41,973 nucleotides of DNA from Prevotella sp. (GCA_022511065.1 JAFLSG010000001.1:127801-169773), one strand, 5' to 3'. Numbered from the stretch's first letter, positions 15,118 through 23,920 are shown. Translations and numbers: made by a program. Notes: generated by a model not told the origin, from the letters alone.

Positions 15118-16827
15118 ATGAAGACATTTGAAGAATTAGGCGTCAGCGAGCGGATTCGCCGCGCCATCGAGGAGTTAGGATTTGTGCGCCCCATGCCGGT
15201 GCAGGAGGAAGTGATACCTTATCTATTGGGCAACCGCAACGACGTGATAGCCTTGGCCCAGACGGGTACGGGCAAGACGGCGGCTTTCGGTATTCCGCTG
15301 TTGCAGCGGATTGACACATCAAGGCGGGAGACACAGGCGCTGGTGCTGAGTCCCACGCGAGAACTGTGTCTGCAGATAACCGATGACATCAGGGACTTTG
15401 CCAAATATATGGACGGTGTCCACGTGGAGGCTGTCTATGGCGGTGCGTCGATAGAGCCGCAGATAAGGGCACTCAAGAAGGGTGTGCAGATAGTGGTGGC
15501 AACTCCCGGGCGGCTTATCGACCTGATGAACCGCAAGGTGGCAAAGCTTGATGCAGTGCGCAACGTGGTGCTCGATGAGGCCGACGAGATGCTGAACATG
15601 GGATTCTCGGAAAGCATCAACACCATCTTCGAGCGTGTGCCAGAGGACAGGAACACGCTGCTCTTCTCTGCCACGATGAGCCGCGAGATAGAGCGCATCG
15701 CCAAGGGCTACCTGCACGACTACAAGGAAATCGTGGTGGGCAGCCGCAACGAGGGCGCGGAGAACGTGAACCACATCTACTATATGGTAAACGCGAAGGA
15801 CAAGTATCTGGCGCTGAAGCGCATCGTGGACTTCTATCCCCGCATCTTTGCCATCATCTTCTGCCGCACGAAGGTGGAGACACAGGAGGTTGCCGACAAG
15901 CTCATCAGGGACGGATATAACGCCGAGTCGCTGCACGGCGACCTCAGTCAGCCGCAGCGTGACCTGACGATGCAGAAGTTCCGCAATCACCTGACGCAGT
16001 TGCTCGTGGCAACGGACGTGGCTGCACGTGGTTTGGATGTGGAGGATTTGACACACGTCATCAACTTCGGACTGCCCGATGATATAGAGAACTACACGCA
16101 CCGCAGCGGTCGCACGGGTCGTGCAGGCAAGAAGGGCACGAGCATCTCCATCGTGCATAGCCGTGAGAAGCAGAAGATTCGCAACATTGAAAAGGAGATT
16201 GGCAAGCAGTTCGTCAGGGAGGAAATCCCGTCGGCAGAGGAAATCTGCAAGAAGCAGCTCTACAAGGTGATGGACCAAATCGTAAAGACCGACGTGGAGG
16301 AAGAGCAGATTGCTCCGTTCATCAAGGACATCAACCGCTACTTCGAATATATTGACAAGGAGGACATCATCAAGAAAATCGTGTCGTTGGAGTTCGGAAA
16401 GTTCCTTGCCTACTATGCGGATGCGCCGGAAATCGAGAAGGTGCTCGACAAAAAAGAGAAGCGGCAGAAGCCGCAGACCGACCGGCAGAAGCAACAAAAC
16501 AAGGCACAGAAGGGCTACAAGCGCCTATTCATCAACCTCGGCAAGAACGACGGCTTCTATCCGGGTGAGATTATGCAGTTCCTCAACAAGCACCTGCGTG
16601 GCAGACAGGCAGTAGGTCATATCGACCTGCTCAGCACATTCTGCTATATAGAAGTTCCGTCGGAAGACGCGCGCAAAGTGATGCGGGCGCTCGACGGAAC
16701 CTATTACCACAACCGACAGGTGCGTTGTAATGATGCGGCGCATGGTGGTGGCAAGAAGCCACAGCAGCAACAGCAACCGCAGAGAAATGAGGGATGGGCG
16801 ATGCGGAAGCCGAGGAAGAAAAGATAG
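15118..16827 (+). CDS. DEAD-box RNA helicase with DbpA-type RNA-binding domain
   Basis: 569 residues. All helicase motifs are present: Q motif 'FVRPMPVQEEVIP', motif I AQTGTGKT (47-54), Ia PTREL (79-83), TPGRLIDL, motif II DEAD (153-156), SAT, 'HGDLSQPQR', 'VATDVAARGLDV' and the motif VI 'HRSGRTGRAG'. After a basic, Gln-rich linker, residues about 465-540 ('YKRLFINLGKNDGFYPGEIMQF', 'GHIDLLSTFCYIEVP') form a DbpA-like RNA-binding domain, which in E. coli DbpA directs the helicase to 23S rRNA helix 92. It probably assists ribosome assembly or cold adaptation. The C-terminal tail is rich in Gln, Lys and Arg. Its last codons and stop lie inside a terminator stem. Confidence 0.95.
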   Translation: MKTFEELGVSERIRRAIEELGFVRPMPVQEEVIPYLLGNRNDVIALAQTGTGKTAAFGIPLLQRIDTSRRETQALVLSPTRELCLQITDDIRDFAKYMDGVHVEAVYGGASIEPQIRALKKGVQIVVATPGRLIDLMNRKVAKLDAVRNVVLDEADEMLNMGFSESINTIFERVPEDRNTLLFSATMSREIERIAKGYLHDYKEIVVGSRNEGAENVNHIYYMVNAKDKYLALKRIVDFYPRIFAIIFCRTKVETQEVADKLIRDGYNAESLHGDLSQPQRDLTMQKFRNHLTQLLVATDVAARGLDVEDLTHVINFGLPDDIENYTHRSGRTGRAGKKGTSISIVHSREKQKIRNIEKEIGKQFVREEIPSAEEICKKQLYKVMDQIVKTDVEEEQIAPFIKDINRYFEYIDKEDIIKKIVSLEFGKFLAYYADAPEIEKVLDKKEKRQKPQTDRQKQQNKAQKGYKRLFINLGKNDGFYPGEIMQFLNKHLRGRQAVGHIDLLSTFCYIEVPSEDARKVMRALDGTYYHNRQVRCNDAAHGGGKKPQQQQQPQRNEGWAMRKPRKKR

Positions 16828-16845
16828 TCAATTATCTTTTCTTCC
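16814..16845. terminator. Bidirectional terminator between helicase and S46 genes
   Basis: A perfect 13-bp stem (16814-16826 with 16833-16845, loop GTCAAT). The left arm overlaps the last codons of the helicase gene and most of its TAG stop (16825-16827). The arms are A/T-rich, so the same hairpin gives a T-run on either strand and can end both convergent transcripts. Confidence 0.75.
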
Positions 16846-16857
16846 CGTCACTTCTGC

Positions 16858-18969
16858 TTATTGCGCGTTAATCTCCTTGAGCAGGCGATCAGCCTTGCCC
16901 CAGCTTTCCATCATATAGAGTACGTAGCGGATATCTACGCCGATACAACGGGCGAGTTGGGAATCGAAGAAGATATCGCCTGAGAGTGAATCCCAGTTGC
17001 CATCGAATGCCAAGCCAATCAGCTCGCCCTTGCCGTTGAACATCGGTGAACCGGAGTTACCGCCCGTGATGTCATTATTGGAAAGGAAGCAAAGATGCAG
17101 CTTGCCCGTCTCCTTGTCGGCATATTTGCCGAAATCCTTCACGGAGAGCAGTTCTTTCATGATTGGCTCTGTCTCGTAGTCAATAATCTTGTCAGCCTTG
17201 TTCATCTTCTCCACGATGCTCTCAGCAGGCGTGTAGTAGCCAGAGGGCTTGCCATCCAACAGATACTCACCCACCTGACCGTATGAAAGGCGCATGGTGA
17301 AGTTGGCATCGCTGTAGTTGGGCATATCCTCCTCCATGCGCAGTTTGGCAGCGCAGAGGTGGCGCTCAAGGATGTCGATGGAGTCGCGGGTAGCCATCAG
17401 GTCGTTGCGGATGTCAGCGAAGACTGCGAGCAGACTCGTGCCGTAGGTCACGCCCGGGTCGAGGCGGTAGCCTTTCTTGTTTACATAGATGCGCTTATCG
17501 CTGTCCATCAACTTTGATTTCTCATAGAGGTGGCTGACGTATTTGGTATAGTCGCCGCCGAAGTCCTTGTCTATCACGCTATAGAAGTCAGGCTGATACT
17601 GGCTCTCCACTTGCTCGCGGTAGTATTGCAGCAGGGCGGCAAGAATCTCGCGGTCGGTAGCCTCGTCCCATGTGTCGCTGTTGTCCTTGAACTCGATATA
17701 CTGCTTCTTGGGCTTGTTCTTCGGACCGCGGAGGGGTATGCCGCTGTTTGCGCGTGATGCACGGCGGGTCAGTTCGTCGTTGCCGAACACCTCCCTGTAA
17801 TAGGTCAGGGCACGCGTAGCATTGAACCGCTTCTGATAAAGGCGCTCCAAGACATTGAAGTCAAGTTGGCCCTTGAGGTAGCCCGTAGAGTCCTGCCACT
17901 GGCGAATCTTCTGCTCGAATACCGCCTTCTGCTGAATCAGTCCGATGGAATCGATACACTTGTTCATGCCGATGGAGTTCTTCCAATAGTTTGAACTGGA
18001 AGCGTACTTCGAGTCATACTTGATGCGCACGGCCTCGGAGGCACGCATGTGGCGGAGCATAATTTCCTGCTTAATCTCGCGGGTCTGGTAGCGGGGCTTG
18101 TTCAGTGCGTCGCGACGCTCCAAGATACCATAGGAAGAGAGGTAGCGGCTGGTGCTGCCGGGATAGCCGATGGTCATGGAGAATGAGCCGGGCACGTAGC
18201 CTTGCAGGGACACGGGTGCCCACTTCTTCGGGTGATAAGGCACGTTGTCCTTGGAATACTTCGCGGGTGCGCCGGTCTTCGGATCCACGTAGATGCGGAA
18301 AACGGAGAAGTCGCAAGTCTGGCGGGGCCACATCCAGTTGTCGGTCTCACCACCGAACTTACCCATCGACTTGGGCAGGGCGAACACGAGGCGCACATCG
18401 CGGTAGTCGCGGTAGGTGGTCAGGTAGTAGGCGTTGCCCTCATAGAAAGGCTTGATTTCCACGCGGAGCGTGGAGTCTTGCTGTCGGGTCTCCTTCTGCA
18501 TCACATTCTCGAGCGAATCCACGAATGCACCGCGCTTGCTTTCTGCCAACTGCTGGAAACCGAGACTGTTGAGGTAGTCGGTGATGTCTTTCTGCTCCAC
18601 CATGAAGCTCACGAACAAGTTCTTGTTGGGCAGTTCCTCTTCATAGCTATTGGCTACGAAGCCGTTGAGCATGTAATCGTGCTCCACGGTAGAGTGACTG
18701 CGGATAGCCTCAAAGCCGCAATGGTGGTTGGTAAACACGAGTCCGTCAGGGGAAACCACCACGCCAGAGCAGAATCCGCCGAAGTTCACCACGCAGTTCT
18801 TCACCGCATCCTCGCCCTCGTAGAGTGCGCCGTAAGGCAGTTCATAGTTCTCCTGCTTCATCATTTCGTGGACCGCATTCGGCAGGTTGTAGAGTGTCCA
18901 CATTCCCTCGTCGGCCTTCATCGGAAGGAAGGCAATCAGGGAAACCAAAGTAATCAAAGTTTTTTTCAT
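16858..18969 (-). CDS. S46 family dipeptidyl peptidase, DPP7-like
   Basis: 703 residues, the usual length of the family. The signal peptide is MKKTLITLVSLIAFLPMKA. The chymotrypsin-like double barrel carries the catalytic His in 'TNHHCGFEAI' (His82/83), an Asp region 'TDNWMWPRQTCDFSVFRIYVD', and the nucleophile Ser639 in 'GGNSGSP'. Known: the residue 18 positions after the nucleophile sets P1 specificity, Gly in DPP7 (hydrophobic P1) and Arg in DPP11 (Asp/Glu). Here it is Gly657 ('AFDGNW'), so a DPP7-type preference is expected. The enzyme removes dipeptides from peptides in the periplasm for use as carbon and nitrogen source. Its ATG overlaps the flippase stop by 4 bp (ATGA), so translation is probably coupled. 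Confidence 0.93.
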   Translation of the reverse strand: MKKTLITLVSLIAFLPMKADEGMWTLYNLPNAVHEMMKQENYELPYGALYEGEDAVKNCVVNFGGFCSGVVVSPDGLVFTNHHCGFEAIRSHSTVEHDYMLNGFVANSYEEELPNKNLFVSFMVEQKDITDYLNSLGFQQLAESKRGAFVDSLENVMQKETRQQDSTLRVEIKPFYEGNAYYLTTYRDYRDVRLVFALPKSMGKFGGETDNWMWPRQTCDFSVFRIYVDPKTGAPAKYSKDNVPYHPKKWAPVSLQGYVPGSFSMTIGYPGSTSRYLSSYGILERRDALNKPRYQTREIKQEIMLRHMRASEAVRIKYDSKYASSSNYWKNSIGMNKCIDSIGLIQQKAVFEQKIRQWQDSTGYLKGQLDFNVLERLYQKRFNATRALTYYREVFGNDELTRRASRANSGIPLRGPKNKPKKQYIEFKDNSDTWDEATDREILAALLQYYREQVESQYQPDFYSVIDKDFGGDYTKYVSHLYEKSKLMDSDKRIYVNKKGYRLDPGVTYGTSLLAVFADIRNDLMATRDSIDILERHLCAAKLRMEEDMPNYSDANFTMRLSYGQVGEYLLDGKPSGYYTPAESIVEKMNKADKIIDYETEPIMKELLSVKDFGKYADKETGKLHLCFLSNNDITGGNSGSPMFNGKGELIGLAFDGNWDSLSGDIFFDSQLARCIGVDIRYVLYMMESWGKADRLLKEINAQ

Positions 18970-20396
18970 TTCACGTTGTTTTTGATGTTAGTATATTCTT
19001 TCTTTATCATATAACCAGCGAAGATGCAGAGGCACAGCGTGTTGAAGGCAAGATTGCCTATAAAGCCGAACCCGAGGCGCTCACCATAATGGATGGTGGC
19101 AAGCAGACCGATGGCAAGGAGGGTATAGACGGCAATGTCCTTGAGCGGATAGTCAATCTTGTAATACCGCTGTCCCACGAAATAAGACACGAGCATCGCC
19201 GTGCCGTAGCCGGCAAATCCGCCCCACGCACAAGCCATATAGCCGTATTTCGGCACGAAGATGACATTGACGGCTATCAGCACCGCACAACCGATGCCGG
19301 AGAATATGGCTCCCCAGATGGTCTTGTCAATCAGTTTGTACCAGAACGAGAGGTTGAAGTAGATGCCCATCATCATCTCGGCAGCCATCACGATAGGCAC
19401 CACGCGAAGCCCAGTCCAGTAGTCTTGCCCGATGATGTAGCGCAATATATTAAGGTAAGCCATCACGGCGAGGAAGGCGAGTAGCGTGAAGATGATGAAA
19501 TAGCGCATAGCCTTTGCATACATCTCCTTGGAGTCGCGCTCCTTTGCGTTGCCAAAGACAAACGGCTCGTAGGCATAGCGGAATGCTTGGGTAATCATCG
19601 CCATAATCATGGCAATCTTCGAACAAGCGCCGTAGATGCCCAGTTGCTCATTCATGTTCGCACCTTTATATATATAGGGGAAGAGAATCTTGTCGGCAGT
19701 CTGGTTCAGGATGCCTGCGATGCCGAGCACGAGGATAGGCCAACTATAAGAGAGCATCCGGCGCAACAGGGCGGTGTCGAGCACATAGCGGAAACCCGTC
19801 AGTTCCTTGAGCATGCAAAGGGCGAGCATCGAGGAGCAGAAGAGGTTGATATAGAAGGCGTAGCCCACATCGTTGCCGTCCATCATCGCAAAGTAAACCA
19901 CATTGAGGCAGATACTCATTGCGATGTTCAGCAGTTTCAGCGCAGCAAACTTGATGGCTTTCTTCTGTTGGCGCAGGTAGGCGAAGGGGATGCAGAGGAA
20001 GGCATCGATGGCTACGGTGATAGCCATCACCCATACGTAGGAAGGATGCTCGGCGTAACCCATAACCAGGCTGATTGGCGAAATAAACAGCAATGTTAGC
20101 GCAACAAACAGCAATCCTACGAAACCGACACTAATAAGTGTGGTGGAATAGACGCGCGCAGGATTCTCCCCCTCCTTGTTGGCGAAGCGGAAGAAGGTGG
20201 TCTCCATGCCGAAGGTCAGCAGCACCAGCATCAGTGCAACCACGGCATACATGTTGGTGATGATGCCGTAGCCCCCAGAGGCAGCCGAGAGTTTCGCCGT
20301 ATAGAGCGGCACAAGCAGATAGTTCAGGAATCTGCCAACAATGCTTGACAGTCCGTATATCGCCGTGTCCTTTGCCAATGCCTTCAGATTTGCCAT
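18966..20396 (-). CDS. Polysaccharide flippase (Wzx/MOP superfamily)
   Basis: 476 residues, almost all hydrophobic segments, consistent with 12-14 transmembrane helices. The N-terminal 'LAKDTAIYGLSSIVGRFLNYLLVPLYT' is the typical start of the RfbX/Wzx oligosaccharide flippases ('..l.kdt.iygl.s.l.r...fll.PlyT'). It probably moves lipid-linked sugar repeat units across the inner membrane. No glycosyltransferases are nearby, so it is not part of a capsule cluster. It begins 6 bp after the Gate-domain gene and overlaps the S46 gene, so the three genes form one transcript. Confidence 0.88.
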   Translation of the reverse strand: MANLKALAKDTAIYGLSSIVGRFLNYLLVPLYTAKLSAASGGYGIITNMYAVVALMLVLLTFGMETTFFRFANKEGENPARVYSTTLISVGFVGLLFVALTLLFISPISLVMGYAEHPSYVWVMAITVAIDAFLCIPFAYLRQQKKAIKFAALKLLNIAMSICLNVVYFAMMDGNDVGYAFYINLFCSSMLALCMLKELTGFRYVLDTALLRRMLSYSWPILVLGIAGILNQTADKILFPYIYKGANMNEQLGIYGACSKIAMIMAMITQAFRYAYEPFVFGNAKERDSKEMYAKAMRYFIIFTLLAFLAVMAYLNILRYIIGQDYWTGLRVVPIVMAAEMMMGIYFNLSFWYKLIDKTIWGAIFSGIGCAVLIAVNVIFVPKYGYMACAWGGFAGYGTAMLVSYFVGQRYYKIDYPLKDIAVYTLLAIGLLATIHYGERLGFGFIGNLAFNTLCLCIFAGYMIKKEYTNIKNNVK

Positions 20397-20402
20397 GATT
20401 TT

Positions 20403-21635
20403 CTAATTAAAGAACAAATAACAGATAGCGATAGCCGCCACCACGCCCGCCAAGTCTGCAATCAGTCCGCAGGTCACGGCGTGGCGGGTATTCCTGATGC
20501 CCACGCTGCCGAAATAGACGGCGAGGATATAAAAGGTTGTGTCTGTGGAGCCTTGGAAGATGCAACTCAGTCTGCCGACGAATGAGTCAGCGCCGTAGGT
20601 TGTCATCGCATCTACCATCATGCCCCTTGCCCCGCTGCCCGACAGCGGTTTCATCAGTGCCGTGGGGAGTGCCCCCACAAAGTCGGTGTTTCCACCACAG
20701 GAAGTCACCACCCACTTGATGCCGTCTATCAGCAGGTCCATCGCACCCGAGGCACGGAACACCCCGATGCCCACAAGGATTGCCACCAAGTAGGGAATGA
20801 TGCGTACCGCAGTAGAGAATCCCTCCTTCGCCCCCTCGATGAATGTCTCATAGACATTGACCTTCTTTCGCAATCCCGCGAGGATGAAGGCGATGATGAT
20901 AGTCATCAGCAGGATATTTGCGGTAGAGGTGCTCACCTTGTCCATCAGCAGTGAATCCATCTGCCCGAAGCCCCAGATGATTGAGGCCACAACGAGTGCC
21001 GCACCGCCTAATGTCAAGAGCATCGTGCGGTTCAGCAAGTTGATGCGCTGATAGAGACTGGTAACGATAATACCCGCAAGGGTGGAGAAGAATGTCGCCA
21101 ACAATAGTGGGATGAATATATCCGTAGGTTGTGCCGCCCCAAGTTGCGCCCGATACACCATGATGGATACGGGTATCAATGTCAGTCCGCTTGTGTTCAG
21201 CACGAGGAACATAATCATCGGGTTGGTCGCCGTGTCTTTCTTCGGGTTCAGCTCCTGTAACTGTTCCATCGCCTTCAGACCGAGTGGCGTGGCGGCATTA
21301 TCCAAGTTCAGCATATTGGCGGCGATGTTCATAAAGATGCTGCCCGTCACGGGATGTCCCTTAGGAATATCGGGAAACAACTTGACGAACACAGGACTGA
21401 GCGCCTTCGCCAACAAGTTTACCACGCCCCCCTTCTCACCAATCTTCATGATACCGAGCCAGAGCGACAGCACACCCGTCAGTCCGAGTGAAATCTCAAA
21501 TGCCGTCTTTGACGAACTGAACGTAGCATCCATCATGGCAGGGAAAACCTCAAGGTCTCCCCACAGCACAAGTTTCACCACCGCCATCACAAAAGCAATG
21601 ATGAAAAACGCCACCCAGATGTAGTTAAGTACCAT
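20403..21635 (-). CDS. Gate-domain (nucleoside recognition / SpmA-SpmB-like) membrane protein
   Basis: 410 residues from ATG 21635; the frame stays open to 21704 but the -7 box at 21644-21651 lies inside that extension. It resembles a fusion of SpmA and SpmB: an N-terminal half with 'SLGLTGVLSLWLGIMKIGEKGGVVNLLAKALSPVFVKLFP' and 'AANMLNLDNAATPLGLKAMEQLQ', and a C-terminal half with 'LVAILVGIGVFRASGAMDLLIDGI' and 'FQGSTDTTFYILAVYFGSVGI'. These are two Gate (PF07670) units, with several transmembrane helices. The substrate is unknown; the name from sporulation has no meaning in a non-sporulating organism. It is the first gene of a three-gene operon with flippase and S46 peptidase. Confidence 0.88.
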   Translation of the reverse strand: MVLNYIWVAFFIIAFVMAVVKLVLWGDLEVFPAMMDATFSSSKTAFEISLGLTGVLSLWLGIMKIGEKGGVVNLLAKALSPVFVKLFPDIPKGHPVTGSIFMNIAANMLNLDNAATPLGLKAMEQLQELNPKKDTATNPMIMFLVLNTSGLTLIPVSIMVYRAQLGAAQPTDIFIPLLLATFFSTLAGIIVTSLYQRINLLNRTMLLTLGGAALVVASIIWGFGQMDSLLMDKVSTSTANILLMTIIIAFILAGLRKKVNVYETFIEGAKEGFSTAVRIIPYLVAILVGIGVFRASGAMDLLIDGIKWVVTSCGGNTDFVGALPTALMKPLSGSGARGMMVDAMTTYGADSFVGRLSCIFQGSTDTTFYILAVYFGSVGIRNTRHAVTCGLIADLAGVVAAIAICYLFFN

Positions 21636-21643
21636 ACGGACTG

Positions 21644-21651
21644 CAAAGTTA
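21644..21651 (-). promoter_or_regulatory. -7 box of the Gate-flippase-S46 operon
   Basis: TAACTTTG on the minus strand, 8 nt upstream of ATG 21635, implying a leaderless or nearly leaderless transcript. Confidence 0.68.
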
Positions 21652-21683
21652 CGGCAAAAATGGCGAACCGCAAAACAAAGCAC

Positions 21684-21716
21684 AAAAAAAGAGCGGATGC
21701 TCACGCAGGCGCTCTT
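21684..21716 (-). terminator. Terminator of LruC lipoprotein gene 1
   Basis: On the minus strand, AAGAGCG (21716-21710) pairs with CGCTCTT (21695-21689), followed by seven T residues. It lies about 35 bp after the stop at 21751 and directly upstream of the next promoter. Confidence 0.75.
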
Positions 21717-21750
21717 CTCAATTTAGTTTATTTAAGTATTTGATGTAAAA

Positions 21751-23514
21751 TTAATACCACTTAACTGCTGGGTTACTTACCCATTCTAAGAAACGAGGAT
21801 ATTTTGCTTCAATAGGTTCTCGCTCCTCACACCATTGGAAACTCTTAGAGACAGCAATCTTACTGGGAGCTCTTCCTTGTTCTGCGAATAATTCAACCCA
21901 TTGCCCTCCTTTATACACTTCCACGGGAATGTTGTAGGCTTTTTTGGCAAACTTCTCATCTGTGACGTTAAAGCTGACAGTCGGTAATTCAATGGCCATA
22001 CGATTACCAGTATTAATCATCTGGTTTGTATTGCTGAGTCCAAATTCAGCATGAACTTCATGACCTGCAACTCTTAACGGAAGAGTGCCACCAGCAGCTA
22101 AAAGAGTGATTTTGGCTTCTGTACCGGCCTCATTCAGCCATTCAACGTCAAACACAACATCATTGAAGTCGAATTCTTCAACTCCAGCAGAAACAGTTAA
22201 ATCTTCCGCAATAATCCGAACGGCGGACGGGTCTTTGTCTGGCTCAGGCGTTGTGGATTCACCAGTCGTCCACGCATCGCCGCATAGAGCAGCCCCAGAA
22301 GCGTTACCAGCATTTATGCGACTTGCAGCAAGGTTGAATTCGTCAGCATGTGTGGTGTCTGCCAAATAATCTGCTACTGTATTAAAGTAGTGAGACTGCC
22401 CCATAGCATAGCAATTGTCAACCTTTACATAACCACCCTTAGCCTTGAAATAGATATTGCTGCTAAAGGTATGAGTAAAGTCATTCTTATTGCCAAACTC
22501 ATAGTTCGTTGCTTCAACAAGACCAGTAGAATTTTTCGCACCATAGAAGTGACAATTGCTGTTAGGCACTTGAAGCGTAGTGACATCTACGTGTCCGCCA
22601 GGAAGCAAATAGATGGGATTGCCATCAAACTTGAATACATCCGCCTTCACGTAAGAAGTCTCTAATGGGCCATCAGTATTCTCTACTGTGTTATCAGAAA
22701 TAATACCACAAATATACTTCTTTGTGCTATTCTGAATCTTGAGGTACTTGCCTTCTCCGACAGTAAGCGTACCGTGAATATCACAGATAGCTTTCAAGTC
22801 ACCACCATCGGGCATTTCAATCGTTGCCTCACTATTGCTATAGATGTGCATATCATTAGGAATGTCAGCAGAACCGCCTTCGTTTGGCCAATTCGGATTA
22901 TGTCCACGTTCTAACACAAGAGTCCCTTTGTTATACAAATCACCAATGTTAGCATAATCTGTTACTGTTAATGCGTTTGCATTGATAACAGTATGACGGC
23001 CACCGTTGGCTCCAGTAAAAGTTAGTGTTCCTGTATTATAGAATGTAACCACGCCATTGTAATTAATACCATTTAGCGAAGTTACAGTACCTTGGTTATA
23101 AATCTTAGCGCCAGCAGGAATGTTAAATGCATAATTGAAGTTGAAATCACCATTATGTGTAGACGGAATATAGAATGCTGTGTCGCTCTTCTCCGCATCC
23201 GTAAAACTACCTTTTGTGAGATCAACAGCGGTTGAAGGCTTGTCCATCTCAAACACGCTTTCATCAAATTTACAATCAGCATGTACACCAGACCAAGTTT
23301 CGGTAAATACCGCACGCGTTGCTCTTGTAGAATCACTACCGAATCCCCAATCCTGATTAGGAGCAGGCTGACCAAAACGCGTGAGAAATGCTTGTTGGTA
23401 ATTCTCAATAACATTAATTTTTCCGCTGTACGTCGTGATATCATCGTGCGAACAGCTCATCAATGTGCTGCAAAGTGCAAGTGCAGACACTCCTGCCATC
23501 AAATACTTTTTCAT
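21751..23514 (-). CDS. LruC/DUF4842 lipoprotein 1, with beta-solenoid-like middle
   Basis: 587 residues from ATG 23514; a TTG two codons earlier is unlikely. The lipobox is LMS-Cys21. Next comes the short motif 'FLTRFGQPAPNQDWGFG', shared with lipoprotein 2 ('FKESFGSINPNQTWGFK'). The middle (about 110-370) is a series of short strand-turn units ('LTFTGANGGRHTVINANALTVTDYANIGDLYNKGTLVLERG'-type), suggestive of a right-handed beta-solenoid. The C-terminal LruC domain contains the acidic signature EFDFNDVVFDVEW (447-459), 'GTLPLRVAGHEVHAEFG' and ends with 'EAKYPRFLEWV'. The D-x-D/N acid cluster looks like a metal (possibly calcium) site. The function of LruC proteins is unknown; surface exposure is likely. 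A 46-nt leader separates its -7 box (23561-23568) from the ATG. Confidence 0.82.
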   Translation of the reverse strand: MKKYLMAGVSALALCSTLMSCSHDDITTYSGKINVIENYQQAFLTRFGQPAPNQDWGFGSDSTRATRAVFTETWSGVHADCKFDESVFEMDKPSTAVDLTKGSFTDAEKSDTAFYIPSTHNGDFNFNYAFNIPAGAKIYNQGTVTSLNGINYNGVVTFYNTGTLTFTGANGGRHTVINANALTVTDYANIGDLYNKGTLVLERGHNPNWPNEGGSADIPNDMHIYSNSEATIEMPDGGDLKAICDIHGTLTVGEGKYLKIQNSTKKYICGIISDNTVENTDGPLETSYVKADVFKFDGNPIYLLPGGHVDVTTLQVPNSNCHFYGAKNSTGLVEATNYEFGNKNDFTHTFSSNIYFKAKGGYVKVDNCYAMGQSHYFNTVADYLADTTHADEFNLAASRINAGNASGAALCGDAWTTGESTTPEPDKDPSAVRIIAEDLTVSAGVEEFDFNDVVFDVEWLNEAGTEAKITLLAAGGTLPLRVAGHEVHAEFGLSNTNQMINTGNRMAIELPTVSFNVTDEKFAKKAYNIPVEVYKGGQWVELFAEQGRAPSKIAVSKSFQWCEEREPIEAKYPRFLEWVSNPAVKWY

Positions 23515-23560
23515 ACTCAAAAACTAAAACTTTAATGCATTATTTGTTTCGAAACAGTTG

Positions 23561-23568
23561 CAAAGATA
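23561..23568 (-). promoter_or_regulatory. -7 box of LruC lipoprotein gene 1
   Basis: TATCTTTG on the minus strand, 46 nt before ATG 23514; a TTG lies 20 nt further upstream (23589-23591). Confidence 0.65.
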
Positions 23569-23668
23569 CAAATAATCATGGTGATAACCAATGTATTTGC
23601 AGAAGGATTAACAAAATTTATGATTGCGGGGCTTATTTTGCAACTTCAACAAGAAATGTTATACTTTT

Positions 23669-23756
23669 CGTTTGCACGCTGCAAACGATGCGTTTGGAGC
23701 CTCTTTTCGCCTCGTTTGGAGGCTTCTTTCATTCTGTTTCCAGCCTCCTTTCTCTT
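23669..23756. repeat. Four degenerate 22-bp tandem units
   Basis: CGTTTG starts units at 23669, 23691 and 23713, and TGTTTC at 23735, all 22 bp apart; the second and third share CGTTTGGAG. The first unit itself holds an 8-bp inverted repeat (CGTTTGCA-CGC-TGCAAACG, 23669-23687). The array touches the 24-bp inverted repeat that begins at 23759. Confidence 0.72.
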
Positions 23757-23758
23757 TG

Positions 23759-23870
23759 AATGTGACGGAGTGACGGAAGAAAACCAACTTTCGTATAAGA
23801 ATGTATTAAAGTAGGAGATTAATACATATATATAGAAAAGTCTGTATTTCTTCCGTCACTCCGTCACATT
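23759..23870. repeat. 112-bp element with perfect 24-bp terminal inverted repeats
   Basis: The arms at 23759-23782 and 23847-23870 are perfect reverse complements and each contains TGACGGA twice in tandem. The 64-bp interior holds a second perfect 9-bp inverted repeat (23801-23809 with 23819-23827). No target duplication is visible and no recombinase is encoded nearby. It may be a small non-autonomous mobile element, a REP-like hairpin, or an invertible segment. It lies in the 434-bp gap between LruC genes 1 and 2. Confidence 0.85.
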
Positions 23871-23887
23871 ATCTATATTTACATAAG

Positions 23888-23920
23888 GAAGGGGATTACC
23901 GGCATCGGTACATCCCCTTC
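23888..23920 (-). terminator. Terminator of LruC lipoprotein gene 2
   Basis: A 14-bp stem with one bulged C: GAAGGGGAT (23888-23896) with ATCCCCTTC (23912-23920), plus inner TACCG/CGGTA around loop GCAT. It starts about 28 bp after the stop at 23949. The T-run is better on the plus strand (CTTTT), so it may act in both directions. Confidence 0.65.

Noticed and set aside
23783..23846. Invertible promoter
   Set aside because: The interior of the 24-bp inverted repeat has no exact TAnnTTTG box in either orientation, and no site-specific recombinase is in the window. Inversion itself remains possible and is listed as a finding.
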